A stretch of 34,400 nucleotides of DNA from Acanthamoeba sp. SK_2022b (taxonomy: Eukaryota > Discosea > Longamoebia > Acanthamoebidae). The position numbers were made by a program, and so were the translations under genes. Positions within the stretch are counted from its first letter, which is position 1; the number at the start of each line of letters is the position of its first letter. Where the stretch lies: contig JANDJZ010000511.1 in the NCBI GenBank assembly GCA_027943245.1, forward strand, positions 1-34,400. Direction: 5' to 3'. This document shows positions 1 through 10,599 of this stretch, one piece after another. Under the pieces are notes generated by a model that was not told the origin of the DNA, did no database searches, and saw only the letters and a list, made by a program, of their open reading frames with translations.

Positions 1-27
1 GTGTGTGTGTGTGTGTGTGTGTGTGTG
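1..27. repeat. (GT)n microsatellite in the intron before the transporter exon
   Basis: Uninterrupted GT dinucleotides run from the window edge to about position 27. They are followed by an acceptor (tttgcag, ending at 40), so the tract lies in the 3' part of an intron that is cut by the window edge. Confidence 0.9.
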
Positions 28-40
28 GTCATGTTTGCAG

Positions 41-232
41 GTGACGTGCTTCCGCAAGTTCATGTCGATAGTCTTTTCTTTCTTCATCTTCTCCAAGGTG
101 GCGACCGTCAACCACGTCGTCGGCGGCGCCCTCTGCTTCGCGGGTATCGCGATCCAGATTTGGATCAAGCAGCGCGGCCGGCTCACGCGCGGCCAGGCCG
201 TGACCAACAAGCCGAGGAAGCACACGCACTAG
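41..232 (+). CDS. Last exon of a UAA/SLC35B-type nucleotide-sugar transporter (partial)
   Basis: Only the 3' exon is in the window. It begins after the acceptor tttgcag at 40 and ends with TAG at 230-232, giving 63 residues. The start (VTCFRKFMSIVFS) resembles the conserved RKF...S(I/L)xFS segment before the last membrane helices of UAA/SLC35B transporters, which carry UDP-sugars or PAPS into the ER or Golgi lumen. A hydrophobic stretch (VVGGALCFAGIAIQIWI) then fits the final transmembrane helix, followed by a basic cytosolic tail ending NKPRKHTH. The tail has no canonical KKxx signal. Substrate cannot be inferred. Assignment rests on this short segment, so another drug/metabolite-transporter-superfamily protein is possible. 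Confidence 0.6.
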   Translation: MTCFRKFMSIVFSFFIFSKVATVNHVVGGALCFAGIAIQIWIKQRGRLTRGQAVTNKPRKHTH

Positions 233-555
233 CGCGGCCAACGCGCGCTCACCTCGTCGACGTGCACTCGGCAAATATTTATATGAAAATATATTAAACA
301 AATAAATAAATCATAACAGTTAAGGCCATGAAAAACAGTTTTTTGAGTGCTTGGGTCACATCACATGATCTCCAAACCGGGATGCTGTGCCTTCACCTCG
401 CTTTTCGTTCGGCTGCTGATGCCCTCCTTCCCCGTCATGATCTTGGACAGCGACGGGCACAACTCTGGCGCTTGCCTGTCCCCCGCCCCCCGTCCAACAC
501 AATCACACGGACGTCGGTCCCACGCTGCGCCCCCCCTCTGCGAAGCCCCCCCTCT
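233..555. other. Intergenic region between convergent genes, with poly(A)-like signals
   Basis: This spacer separates the transporter stop (232) from the stop of the minus-strand ASCH-LRR gene (556). An A/T-rich patch at 268-312 carries overlapping AATAAA hexamers on the plus strand at 301-310, a plausible poly(A) signal for the transporter. The rest is GC-rich with C-runs. I see no gene in it. Confidence 0.6.
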
Positions 556-1651
556 CTAAATCATCGGGGCGGCAGAAGGGGCGTACCGTAGCATGGGCGC
601 GTCAAAGTGGGGGCAGCCCGACACGGCCAGGCTCTCGAGGTGTGGGAGAATGCGGAGGGCCTGCGCGAAGGCGGCGGTCGACAGCTGCTTGCAGTGCGAC
701 AGCTTGAGTTCGATCAGGTTCTTACCACAGCTGGCCAACACCTGCGACGTCGGTGAGAGAGGGGAGAGGGGGAGCGCTGGTGTGGGAGGGAGAGTGAGTG
801 GACCTCGAGCAGAGCTTCGCCGCCCATCTGGCACATGGACAGGTCGAGGCTGCGAATGTCGTTGCAGGTTCGGGCCAGGCAGTGCAGCGTGGCGTCATTG
901 ATCATGGTCGACTGGGCAAACACCACCGAAGACAGGTTGGGCATCCTTGGCCGTTGCCCATCAACACACACACACGAGAGAGAGAGAGAGAGAGAGAGAG
1001 ATGAGCGTTGGTGACTTGCGCGTGTGGTGTGCATGTGTGTGGACAGGTATACCGTCGGACCAGGCTGACGGCCATCTCGTCGGAGAACTGTGGGCAGCTG
1101 GACACGAAGAGGTACTGCATGGTGGGCAGCACGCCGGTTCGAATCTCAGGCCCCTCGGTCGTATCGGTCAAGCCCAGGTTGGTGCAACCTTGACCGAACA
1201 AGCCAGTAGATATTAATGTTTATTTAATTTGGATTTTTCAATTAAAAAATAATAAAATAAAATAGAAATAAATTTTTGATTTGCTGCTTACCAGATAGGA
1301 AGAGTTTGGTGAGCACGGGGAGGTTGTCGAGGAGGTGGTGCAGGCAGCGCATGCTGGTGACTTGCTGGCAGTTGGACAGGATGAGCCACTCGAGCCGAGG
1401 CAAGAATCCTGCCACCCACCACCACCACCCGCCACCACACAGACACCACAGGCGGTTCAACACCACGCATCACACGCACACGCAAAGAGAGGGAGATGAT
1501 ACCGCTGGCGAGCTGCATCACTCCCTCGTCGCCGAGGTTGGTGTCCGAAAAGGACAGGTAGATGAGGCAGGAGAGACGCGCGATGTGGCCCAGATTGCTG
1601 TCCCTCAGCTGCGTCGAGCGTGAGAGATCCTACGATGCGTGTGCGTGTGCG

Positions 1652-1722
<71 letters not shown>

Positions 1723-2549
1723 TGTGTGAGAGAGAGAGAGAGCCAGGGGCTCGGGAGAGGGGCGGGCTTGGGGGCTCTCTCCGCGAACCAGGGCTTCAAG
1801 GCTTTGCATGGCCGACAAGCTCTCCTGGCCAAAGGTGGCGATCAACTGATGGCAGCCCGACAGCTCCAACAGCTTCATCTCCCGACAATGCCTGACGTCA
1901 TCATTTTAAATAAGAATGAATATATAAATGGATAAAAATTTCTATCTTTTAGAAAAAGAGAGAAACTCTGACGCTATCAAAATATAATATTTTATAAATG
2001 CATGGAATAAATAAAAGAAACAAAAGAAAATAAGAAGTCAGGACGCACTCTTGCAGGGCGTGGATGACCTTGCCCGTGACCAGCTCGCAGTTGGCCATGT
2101 AGAGCGTGTTGAGCGACGAGCACTGGCGCGCCACCTCGCACACGGACAGGTTCGTGACAAGCGTGCACCCGGACAGGTTTAACACCTGCGCACGGGGGGA
2201 GGGGAAAGAGGAGGCGCCCCCCCCAACGATGCCCCATTAGAGTAGGCGAATCAAGCTAGCAGCACGGGGGGGGGGGGCGACGCACGTTGAGTTCCTTGCA
2301 GTTGTAGGCGATGTCGAGCACGCCGATGTCCGTGACCAGGCTGCAGCCCGACAGGTACAGCGCGCGCATCTCGCGACAGCTGCGTGCCCCCCCCCCAAAC
2401 GATCATTCATGAATATTACTTGCCCAAGTTTGTTGGCGTGAGGCGTGAGGCGTACCTGCGCGCAAAGGTCTGGACTGTTTCGTTGGTCACCACCGGACAG
2501 TTGGACAGATACAGTGTTCGCAGTCTCCGGCAACTGAGATCAGTTCATA

Positions 2550-2615
<66 letters not shown>

Positions 2616-2781
2616 CAAGCGAGTCACGCAAAGCGTGAGCAGCGTTGGCGCCACCCAATACCAACATGCGGCGATGAAGAAGCCATACTTCGCGCCGATG
2701 GTGCGTAACGTGTGATCCGACGCCTTGCTGCATGTCAGGTCGAGGAACTGCAACGTCGACGCGCACGGCGCCGTGGCTAGC

Positions 2782-2844
<63 letters not shown>

Positions 2845-3133
2845 CGACACGGTGGTCAGTCGACTTTCCCAGGTTGATGAGCGCTGGCCGAGCCCACAAG
2901 TTGTACCGATGGTGGCCAGGGACGAGTCGGCGATGCCCTTGCAGCGGCCGAGGCCGAGCTCCTCGAGGTGCGGCGTCCGCGACAGGAGGTGGGCCAGGCC
3001 GCCCGAGCTCTGGACCTCCTTCTCCGTGATGCGGCAGCGCGACAGGGACAGAGCCCGCAGCGACGCGCAGTGATCCGGCAGCGTGCCAAAGATCGACGCG
3101 TTCGTGATCTTGTCGGCCACTCCCTCACGTCAG

Positions 3134-3188
<55 letters not shown>

Positions 3189-3329
3189 GTTGTATACCTG
3201 GGGGCAGCCGAACAGGTGCAGCTCTTGCAGGTCCTTGCACGCCTGGACCAGGGAGATGACGCCCGCGTCGCTCACATTGGTCGAGCGGGTGAGATCGATC
3301 TTCCTGTTGGCGTTGGTCAGAGACCACAT

Positions 3330-3389
<60 letters not shown>

Positions 3390-4715
3390 GCACACACACT
3401 GCACGCACGCACAAACAACAATAAGACAGGGGTTGTACCGCAAGCGGGGGCAACACTTGGCCACGGTGGCGACCACTTGGTCGTTGACTCGCGGACAGCG
3501 CGTGAGGTCCAAGCTCAACAGCGGCAGTCCCTCCCCCTCCCCCACTTTGGCTGTGCACACAGTGAGCGGTCGGCCACTCAGTGCAACACATGCAACACGC
3601 GCAACACAAGGACGAGATGCGATGCGATGCGACGAGGATTGAAGAGATTGCAGTACCAGAGAGCGCGGTGAAGAATTCGATGAGGTCAGTGGCCGACATG
3701 TTGGCGCATCGCGAGAGGGAGAGGTGGGTGAGGTGGAGGCAGGGCGTCGCCACAATTCGCCGCAGGGTCGCGCTGGTGAGGTTCTCCCCGCCGGCCAGGG
3801 ACAGCTGCCGCGTGTCGGGGTCCAGGAAGAGGCCCACGTTGTCGTCGCTCAGGACCTTGCGGCTGATGGCCGTCGCCAGCAGGGACTCGGCGATGGGCTG
3901 TGGCAGCGTCGCGCCGAGCGACTGGGACGAGCCCAGGCGGAGCTGCGCCATCATGTCGCCCATGACCGCATTGACGCAGAGGTCCTTGAGCGGGAGCAGG
4001 CCCTTGACCAGCGCGGTGGTCGCGCCGCTCTCGTCCTTCGCGGTTCTCACCTGCGCAGTGGCCGTCGCGGTGGCGGTCAGGGGCACGTGCTCGAACTCGT
4101 AGATGGAGACGAGCTCGTGAGGCTGGACGTCGCCGTAGATGTCCCTGAGGACGGCCGCCAGCTCTTGGCTGCCGCTGAACCCGTCCCTACGGGCGTCCTC
4201 CTCGGTGATGGCCGCGTAGGGCTTCACTTCGAGCGCCTTGACGCGCAGAGACCCCACAAACTCTGGCGAGAGAAGAGGCAAAGCGTGCATGCGTGTATGT
4301 ATGTGTAGTGGCATGCACATGTGAGCGTTGTATGTTGAGGCGCTTCCACTCGTCGTGTCATGGTAGATGCACCTTGGGACGGGTTGAGCTGCAGAGGCAG
4401 CACAGGGGCCGACGGGCAGTGGATGTGGCCTGGGAAGTAGCGGATGGTAGTCGTCTTGTCACCGCGCACCACCAGCGGGTAGAACGCTTCCCTGAGAGCT
4501 AATACATAAGAAGCGTACAAAAGGCTTATCGGTGTGTGGGCAGCCACGCACCTCAGCCCGATGACGGGGCGTATGTGCAGGGGCACCTGGGGGAAATCAA
4601 TGCGCAGCTGGGAGTGCAGTGGCGAGGCATCTGTAGGAGAGCACTCGAGCGACGAAGCTGGCTGGCAGTTGGGCGCCGGCGTCAGGAGCAAGTACCTGCG
4701 GCCAGCGTGATGCAT
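556..4715 (-). CDS. ASCH domain fused to a long leucine-rich-repeat (LRR-CC/AMN1-like) protein
   Basis: Sixteen exons join with matching phases: 4715-4552, 4491-4373, 4262-3657, 3550-3439, 3303-3198, 3123-2907, 2776-2689, 2533-2456, 2379-2286, 2185-2049, 1891-1789, 1629-1503, 1408-1292, 1188-1053, 945-804, 741-556; 843 aa. Introns are GT-AG; some acceptors are AAG. Residues about 40-154 look like an ASCH domain, a beta-barrel fold related to PUA that binds RNA or modified nucleosides: GDKTTTIRYF (the GxKxxxxR signature), then LRVKALEVKPY, TEEDARRDGF and IYEFEHV. From about residue 225 to the end come cysteine-containing LRRs of the type in F-box/LRR and AMN1 proteins (LxxLxLxxCxxVT, e.g. LRTLYLSNCPVVTNE and MRALYLSGCSLVTD), some 18-20 repeats. 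No F-box, kinase or membrane segment is seen. A likely role is RNA or nucleoside recognition coupled to protein binding (inference). The ATG at 4715 is the only in-frame start before the ASCH part. Confidence 0.8.
1654..1741. repeat. (GT)n then (GA)n tract in an intron of the ASCH-LRR gene
   Basis: A GT tract with one interruption near 1715 is followed by GA repeats from about 1728. The whole tract lies inside the intron 1788-1630 of the minus-strand gene. Confidence 0.9.
2551..2614. repeat. (CA)n microsatellite in an intron of the ASCH-LRR gene
   Basis: About 32 CA dinucleotides lie in intron 2688-2534. The tract ends about 10 nt from the acceptor tctcag read on the minus strand. Confidence 0.9.
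2783..2843. repeat. (CA)n microsatellite in an intron of the ASCH-LRR gene
   Basis: About 30 CA dinucleotides lie in intron 2906-2777. On the sense strand they form a TG tract directly before the acceptor cgctag. Confidence 0.9.
3135..3187. repeat. (TG)n microsatellite filling a 74-nt intron
   Basis: The TG tract makes up most of intron 3197-3124 of the ASCH-LRR gene. On the sense strand the intron is a donor, a CA tract and a short acceptor segment. Confidence 0.9.
3331..3385. repeat. (CA)n microsatellite in an intron of the ASCH-LRR gene
   Basis: About 27 CA dinucleotides lie in intron 3438-3304, followed by CACG variants up to about 3396. Confidence 0.9.
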
Positions 4716-4774
4716 CTTCTATGGCAAATCTAGACAATCAGCGGTAAACTAATCTGCCATCAGGCAAAACAGAT

Positions 4775-4847
4775 AGCCGACCGTGGGGCTCGAACCCACG
4801 ACCACAAGATTAAGAGTCTTGCGCTCTACCGACTGAGCTAGGACGGC
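4775..4847 (-). tRNA. tRNA-Lys (anticodon CUU)
   Basis: Read on the minus strand from 4847, a full cloverleaf folds: acceptor GCCGTCC with GGTCGGC, D arm GCTC-AGTCGGTAGA-GC, anticodon stem CAAGA/TCTTG around loop CTCTTAA (anticodon CTT), T arm GTGGG-TTCGAGC-CCCAC. A-box and B-box promoters are inside (TAGCTCAGTCGG, GGTTCGAGCCC). A TTTT run shortly downstream (near 4765) fits RNA polymerase III termination. No intron and no encoded CCA. One U-U mismatch occurs at acceptor pair 5:68, and the discriminator base would be U. The gene lies about 60 nt upstream of, and on the same strand as, the ASCH-LRR start codon. Confidence 0.92.
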
Positions 4848-5086
4848 TGACGTATTCCCTTCAAACGTTGTATGAGGCGGTTTTGACTGTCAGTCCACTA
4901 CCGGACACATCCACCTTTGGCAACTCTAAAGCTCTCAGCCTTTGCTCAGGACGAAACTCCTTCCTACGGTCTGAGCTGCACGTGATTCGAATTGGCCTTA
5001 CGCCAGGCGTGTTGTACGCCACCGGTCAAAAGCAGAGGTCCGAAATCAAGTAGCGTAAGCACCAACACGAACTTCCTAACGGCTAA
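4848..5086. other. Spacer between tRNA-Lys and the F-box/GTPase pseudogene
   Basis: I see no gene. The right end (about 5040-5086) matches, in inverted orientation, the sequence just after the stop of the intact F-box/GTPase copy (24126-24170), so the duplication continues a short way past the coding region. Confidence 0.6.
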
Positions 5087-7243
5087 TTAACCGCACAACA
5101 CCGCCTCAATGCTACCGGTGGCCACCACGTCTCTGTTGGTAACCACCACTGTGCCCAGTGCTACGTTGCGCGTGTATGGCTCCACGAACACATGGCCCTG
5201 CACCACCACATCATCGTGCTCTTGCCATCAGTGTCCCTTTTTAAGCTCGACCCAACAACGCAAGTGTTCCCTGGGCTGGCTACATACAAGAGGCTTTACT
5301 TCGACGAGGCTGCTCATGCCCTGGCGTATCTTGGTTTCCTTGTCATGCACCGCGACCTCATTTCCTTCTTCATCCCAGCACTTGATCACCTTTTCCACCC
5401 TGTGTGCGTGGGTGCGTGTGAGTGGTCCCTAGCATTGGGGGGGAGTGAGAACGCGCATACCGACACGGAACTGACGCCGAATGGATGATGCAGGATGGAG
5501 TGAATCCCTGACGCAGAGTGAAGTTGGCGGTGTGGGCGAGGCGGACAGTAAATGTCTTGACGCTTGCGGTTTGTGCATTGTCGCCTGTGGAGGTAGTCTT
5601 ATCTGACATCAGCACTACACCACGCACCAGGCGCTTCATCACCTTCCTGCCACCGCCCACATACACGCACATGCGCACGCACGCAAGCACGCACGCACGC
5701 ACGCACGCACGCACGAGCGCACAAGTTGGTCAACATAGGCGGTGGTGTCGGAAAGGCTCATCTTGGAAGCGGGGCTGGGGTGAAGTACGGCGGAGCTCTG
5801 GCCATGATTGCTGTGGATGGTACGGTGTCAGGAAGGAGCGACTCCAGCTTCAGTCGCAGTCCGACGAGCTCGCCTGCAGCTGCCTGCCGCCTGTGTTCAC
5901 CCATTCCACGCATGCAAACATCGTGTTCCCCATTGTGGGTGGGTAAATCTCTGAAAAAATCTACAACACAGCACGTGGCGCAGCAGGAGGTACACTGGTT
6001 GGCCGAAACGCTCGATGCGCACCACCGTAAAGCTGGCCCTCACCTCGGGTGTTGAGGCGCCGGCATTGTTCTTTTCACCACCTTCCCCAGCACCAGCACC
6101 AGCACTGCGCCTGGCGCGACGATCCACCATTGGGCCGGGAAGCACGCCCTGGAGCCCTCGGCCCTCGTGCACGGTCCCCGACTGCACCAGCGCCTCCACC
6201 ACCGCCTCACCGGGCGCTTTCTCGGCGCGCCGCACTTGGCGCACCACCGACACGCGAACGGGCCCATATATCGGTCGCTTGGCCAGCTCCTCGCTGGCCC
6301 GCGAGCCGCTCACGATGGCGTCGGCCATCTGCTCCATGACTTCGGGCAGCGAGGGACCCTTGTACCTGGGGTGAGGCCGTCAAATGGGCTTTGGATTGCG
6401 CAAGCTACGCCGGTCATCCCCGTTGAGGGAGAGCGACACATAGCGTGGATGGGGGGAGGCGAGGCTGTGGAGGAGCTCACGAACCAGCTGAACAGGACGG
6501 GCGCCGAGACAACGTTCTCGCCGGACCACCCCGCAATGGGGACCACCACCAGCTCTGTGGTGGTGGCGGTGGCAGCGGCAGAGCGCGCATCAGGCCAATC
6601 ATAATCATCATCAGCCACGATAGACGCAAATCACACATGAGCATGCGCGCGCACGCAACAAACGCACAGCTCAAGACACAAGATGAAGGTGGGGTGGTAG
6701 AGCACCCTCGGGCTGGAACCCCACATGAGCGGCCACCTTCAACACCTCGTCCTTGATTTCCTGTTTGCCTCAACCCCCAATCACAATGAGACGAGTTTGG
6801 AATTTGAAGGATGAAGTAAGGGAGGGGTGTAAGGAAGTACGATGAAGCGGTGCTCTGATCCTCTGACACTGTAGTCGTCCATCTTGTTGATCGCCACGAT
6901 GATCTTGGAGACATTCGCCTCGCCAGTCTCAGATGTTCACGTGCACCTATGTCACCCCATCCATCCACCAACCCATGCACACACCCGCACACATGCACAC
7001 ACAGAGCCACATGCACATAAGACAGAGCAGACGAGAGTGAGCAGTGAGCTGGTGCCCTCCGTCCCAAAAGAACTGAAGGCCAAGGAGCTGTACCACCAAT
7101 GGAGTGGTAACCGGACCCGTCCGCGATGCCAGCTTCGAACTCGCCAAGGCTGGCGGCCACCACGAGTATGGCCACATCGGCCATCGCCGCACCCTTGCAC
7201 GTTTCATTTCACATTTTGTTGTGAGCTCATGACCACATACCTT

Positions 7244-7301
7244 GGGCTTTGGGCTTTGGGCTTTGGGCTGGGCTGGGCTGGGCTGGGCTGGGCTGGGCTG
7301 G
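7244..7301. repeat. TTTGGGC / TGGGC short tandem repeats in intron 5 of the pseudogene
   Basis: About four TTTGGGC-type units are followed by about seven TGGGC units. The intact copy has a shorter GCCCA array at the equivalent place (21893-21913). Confidence 0.85.
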
Positions 7302-7491
7302 CCGTTGGCACGGCTGTACATACGATGATCAGATTCTTGAGGTAATCGCGGTGACCGGGCAGGTCCACGACTTCGATCTCGCGACCATTCGCCAGCGTAC
7401 ACTCCATTGTGCGGCCGTGGATCGCTGGGCACAATGTGGAAAATGTGTAAACAGAGGCAGAGAAAGTTAGAGGAGCAGGCGTGATGCGGTG

Positions 7492-7493
<2 letters not shown>

Positions 7494-7586
<93 letters not shown>
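7494..7586. repeat. (TG)n microsatellite in intron 4 of the F-box/GTPase pseudogene
   Basis: A pure TG tract of about 93 nt lies in intron 7596-7425. The same intron of the intact copy carries a pentanucleotide array instead. Confidence 0.9.
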
Positions 7587-7588
<2 letters not shown>

Positions 7589-8450
7589 CTGTGTACAGAT
7601 GCCACGCTCTCGTTCGGCCTGGCAGCGGTCTAGCGCCCACGCGTACGGGAGATACCTCTCGCCAATGAGGTCAGTCAGCTTTCGCAAACGCTCCAGCTCC
7701 TCTCTGGGGATCTGTCCAAATCCCGCCAAGAGGCGTCCTGCAGACCTCCCAAAGGCCGCCCACACATCACTAACACCATCACGGTGACACAAACAAAGGG
7801 CCCGGCCAGCCGATCCAGATGAACGAGCTGTAGTTCAGGCCCGACAGAGCGGCCACAAGACCTGGTTGTGGACACCAACAGAGAGAAAGAGAGAGAGAGA
7901 AAGGACCTAGCCTTGATGGAATGTACCAAGGAGAGTCGATTTGCCGCTGGCAACGTGGCCCAAGACACAGAATCGGGGCCGCTTCTGATACATTGAGGGA
8001 CACCAATTAGAAAGTGATAAGTGAGAGTTTTCATTGGCCAAGGGAATGGAGTGGGTCGTACGGAGCGGTCGAGCCAGCGGCGGGCGAAGAAGGTCTTGCG
8101 CCATCCGTCGGCCTCGTCAGCCTCATACAGGTTGGTGTGGGCGAGGGCGGCGGGAAAATGGCGCAGAACGAGTTGGCGCCAGAGCTGGGGCTCGGCGGCC
8201 AATGCACGGAAGGCCCGCGAAACGAGGCACACGCTTCTGGCCACGCTCTCGGCGTCCACAAACGAGAGCACGTGGACCCATGTCTGTTGTTGCACCCAGC
8301 GAGGTGAGCCAAAAAAAAGAAAAAAGAGACTGGGAGTCTGGAACGCACCTCAGGGGGCAGCAGCTCTTCGGGGTTGTGTTCTGCCATCGCCAGTGCGAGG
8401 ATGCGCCTGTCAATCGTGGGGCAGGGCAGTGGTCGTCTTTTTTGTTGTGG

Positions 8451-10240
8451 AGGCTATCCTCATTTATCTGTTGCCACGTAATCCAATTCCTTATTACGCC
8501 AGTCTTACCTTTGTGCATCTCTGTATCGGAGGCCTTCTCCACTGCTGCCGCAGACGCCAAGGACCATTCGTTCCTTTTTAACTGGACATTCAGTTATGGC
8601 ACCCTCCAGTATTGACTGCTTCCATTACGAGGCAAAAGCAGTGAGTGTGGGACTGTGCCATAACCTGTAGCACAGAGATGTTTGTTGCTTGTCCTCCCTC
8701 CTGCTGCAGTGATCCAGCATCCTCAAAGCTGCTGCAAAGAATGTGATTTGCATTGTGGTTACCCATAACCCACTGTTCAAGGAAGCTACAGCAGACAACA
8801 TCATCATTCACACCATGTCTGCCTGTTGTGTTAAACATTTGCCTTCTTCCTAACACAGGTGATCATGATATTTGTATTTCTAAAGGTGCCAGTCACCACT
8901 ACACTGTGAAGATAACTTCGTGATTCATCCCATCCTCCTTGCAATGCATCTCTCTGCCACAAGGGGTATTGCAGGTCAAAATTGGTCAGATCAAAAAGGA
9001 TTAATATATTGGTGGAAGATTTGCTCATCATAGCTCCATAAGTAATGGCACAAGCTGACCATCCGGCTGGAAGAGAATTCATTAAATTTAATCACATACA
9101 AATACATAACCAAAAATCTACCCAATGGAGGATGATTCCATACAAATGAATGGATTATGATGTTGTGAAGTACAGCAAGTTACATCATGTACACATACAC
9201 ACTGGAATAAGGAAGAGGATAGTAGTACCAAATGGGCATACACTCTATCCATAGAGTGAGATACCATAGGCCATCATGAATGCAAGAAAATCAGAACAGG
9301 AGATTATTTTATTTGGATTGTGTATGTGTACGTGGTCCCCTTTGATTTCATCATGGGCCAACTGTTGCAAGTACCCTGCGTGCTAGGAATTTTTGGGCCA
9401 ACTTTCATGCAGGTCTAAAAGCTGCTTTTCAGGTCAAGTGAGACATCAGCACACATCATTGCTCCACAGGTAATGGCAACAAGCCAACCATCAGGTGGAA
9501 AGACCCATCATCCGAGGAAGATTCATGCTCTTGTAGTGCACTTCACCAAGCCAAGCCAAACACTTCCTTTTTTACCAGACACTGCTATTATAGCACCAGC
9601 GTCAGGCTTATCAGTGGTGGGATCACAGGTGGCCTTGCTGTCAGGGCACAAGGTGGGTCAAGAGGCTCAGCAGGAATACATGGCCTTGAGAAGCAGCATA
9701 GTTGTTAGTTTACCCACTGACATGGATTCACAAGTAGGCGCTCATGAGGAGGATTATTGAAGAAAGATACCATGTGCTCATAAGAAGCCTGGAGCAGAGC
9801 ACAGTTGTTTAGGTCTTTGAGGGCATGCAGGGTATCCTTGAGAGTGGTTGGATGAAGCTGAGCAGGAACCAGGGATAGGGCCATCAGTGGGACATGACTC
9901 ATGGAAATGGTAGGAGCACATCCAAGCTTAGGAGTGCCCTTCACACTTTGGATATAAGGGTCCAGCCAGGTCTTGAATGACCAACATTCAAGCAGGAGCA
10001 GCGGCTCTACCAAGTGTTAAGGCCACTTGTTGGGAAAGAAATCCCACTGACACGTTGGCCTGACATCAGCAAAGATGACGTGTCATGCCAAACTTCCACT
10101 GAGATTTTGCATTTTTGTTCAAGCAAGAAAAGTGGTCAAAATGATTTTGAGAATAATTTTTGGATGCAAAAACGTGTTTGTGTCAACAAGTGAAGCCACA
10201 CGAGCCAGTGCTTTATTTGTATTCCTTGAGGGGGTTGCTT
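8451..10240. other. Lower-GC repeat-like DNA without a recognisable gene
   Basis: Base composition drops relative to the flanking genes and all reading frames are broken. Two related segments of about 50 bp occur at about 9028-9080 and 9448-9500 (shared core taatggca.caagc..accatc), pointing to an internal old duplication. No domain was recognised; old transposon debris is the likeliest content. Confidence 0.5.
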
Positions 10241-10599
10241 CCTCAAACTGAATAAGATAAACCATTTTTGGTTGCTTGCTTAACGAATTTTTGCGTGGAG
10301 ACACTTTTTTTGGTCTGGACAGGGAGGAGCCCCACTTGGGGTCTAGGGCGATTGGCCCCCTCCCTGCGTCCTGGTAAATTCCTGGTTTTTAAGTTATGCC
10401 TTTGTGGGTATTGTTGGGCTGCTTTTCTGACCATTATTGTGCTTCTCTGTGTACTTGCCACATTTTCCAAGTGTATTGACATACTGCGTGGAGCACTTCC
10501 CTAATGCAGTTGTTGACTGCTGTCTTGGGGACACCCCACATGCACATGGCTTGAGCGCCAATCGTGGGTCAGTGGGGTCCAGTGTTTCTATTGGCCCCT

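Larger units (their letters stand above)
5087..8387 (-). pseudogene. F-box/translational-GTPase gene, frameshifted copy
   Basis: All 14 exons of the intact copy at 20874-24125 have a counterpart here: 8387-8349, 8283-8062, 7984-7927, 7737-7597, 7424-7324, 7193-7112, 6946-6868, 6760-6706, 6554-6481, 6358-5996, 5883-5789, 5646-5461, 5399-5288, 5197-5087 (TAA). Exon 7 is 79 nt instead of 83: four bases are missing after the TREHL-equivalent segment, so the frame is lost just before the G4 motif NKMD and the downstream GTPase cannot be made in frame. The other exons keep frame, including in-frame length changes in exons 10, 11 and 12. The P-loop reads GHVASGKS where the intact copy has GHVDSGKS. 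Exon 4 is strongly diverged between the copies although both are 141 nt. The limited decay suggests recent loss of function, or a sequencing error at one site. Confidence 0.8.
5040..8430 (-). repeat. Left arm of a large inverted duplication
   Basis: This arm carries the complete F-box/GTPase gene plus short flanks and is inverted relative to 20815-24170. Homology begins upstream of the ATG at the shared AAGACGACCACTGCCC and ends about 45 nt after the stop codon. Introns are recognisably homologous but differ in their simple repeats. Confidence 0.85.

Noticed and set aside
1133..1160. GGTTCGAATCTC resembling a tRNA T-arm/B-box
   Set aside because: It lies within an LRR exon (minus strand) and no cloverleaf can be drawn around it.
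2545..3755. Long open frames encoding poly(Cys-Val) or poly(Thr-His) across CA/TG tracts
   Set aside because: They are translations of dinucleotide repeats inside introns. The correct exons on the minus strand end at splice sites on either side of each tract.
7244..7301. TTTGGGC repeats as an interstitial telomere
   Set aside because: The unit does not match a known telomere motif such as TTAGGG, grades into TGGGC, and sits in an intron whose homologous copy has the same GCCCA-type repeat.
9473..9760. 95-codon plus-strand frame as a copia RNase H fragment (EYMAL-like end)
   Set aside because: Only a few residues match and the preceding catalytic blocks are missing, so I could not support the assignment.
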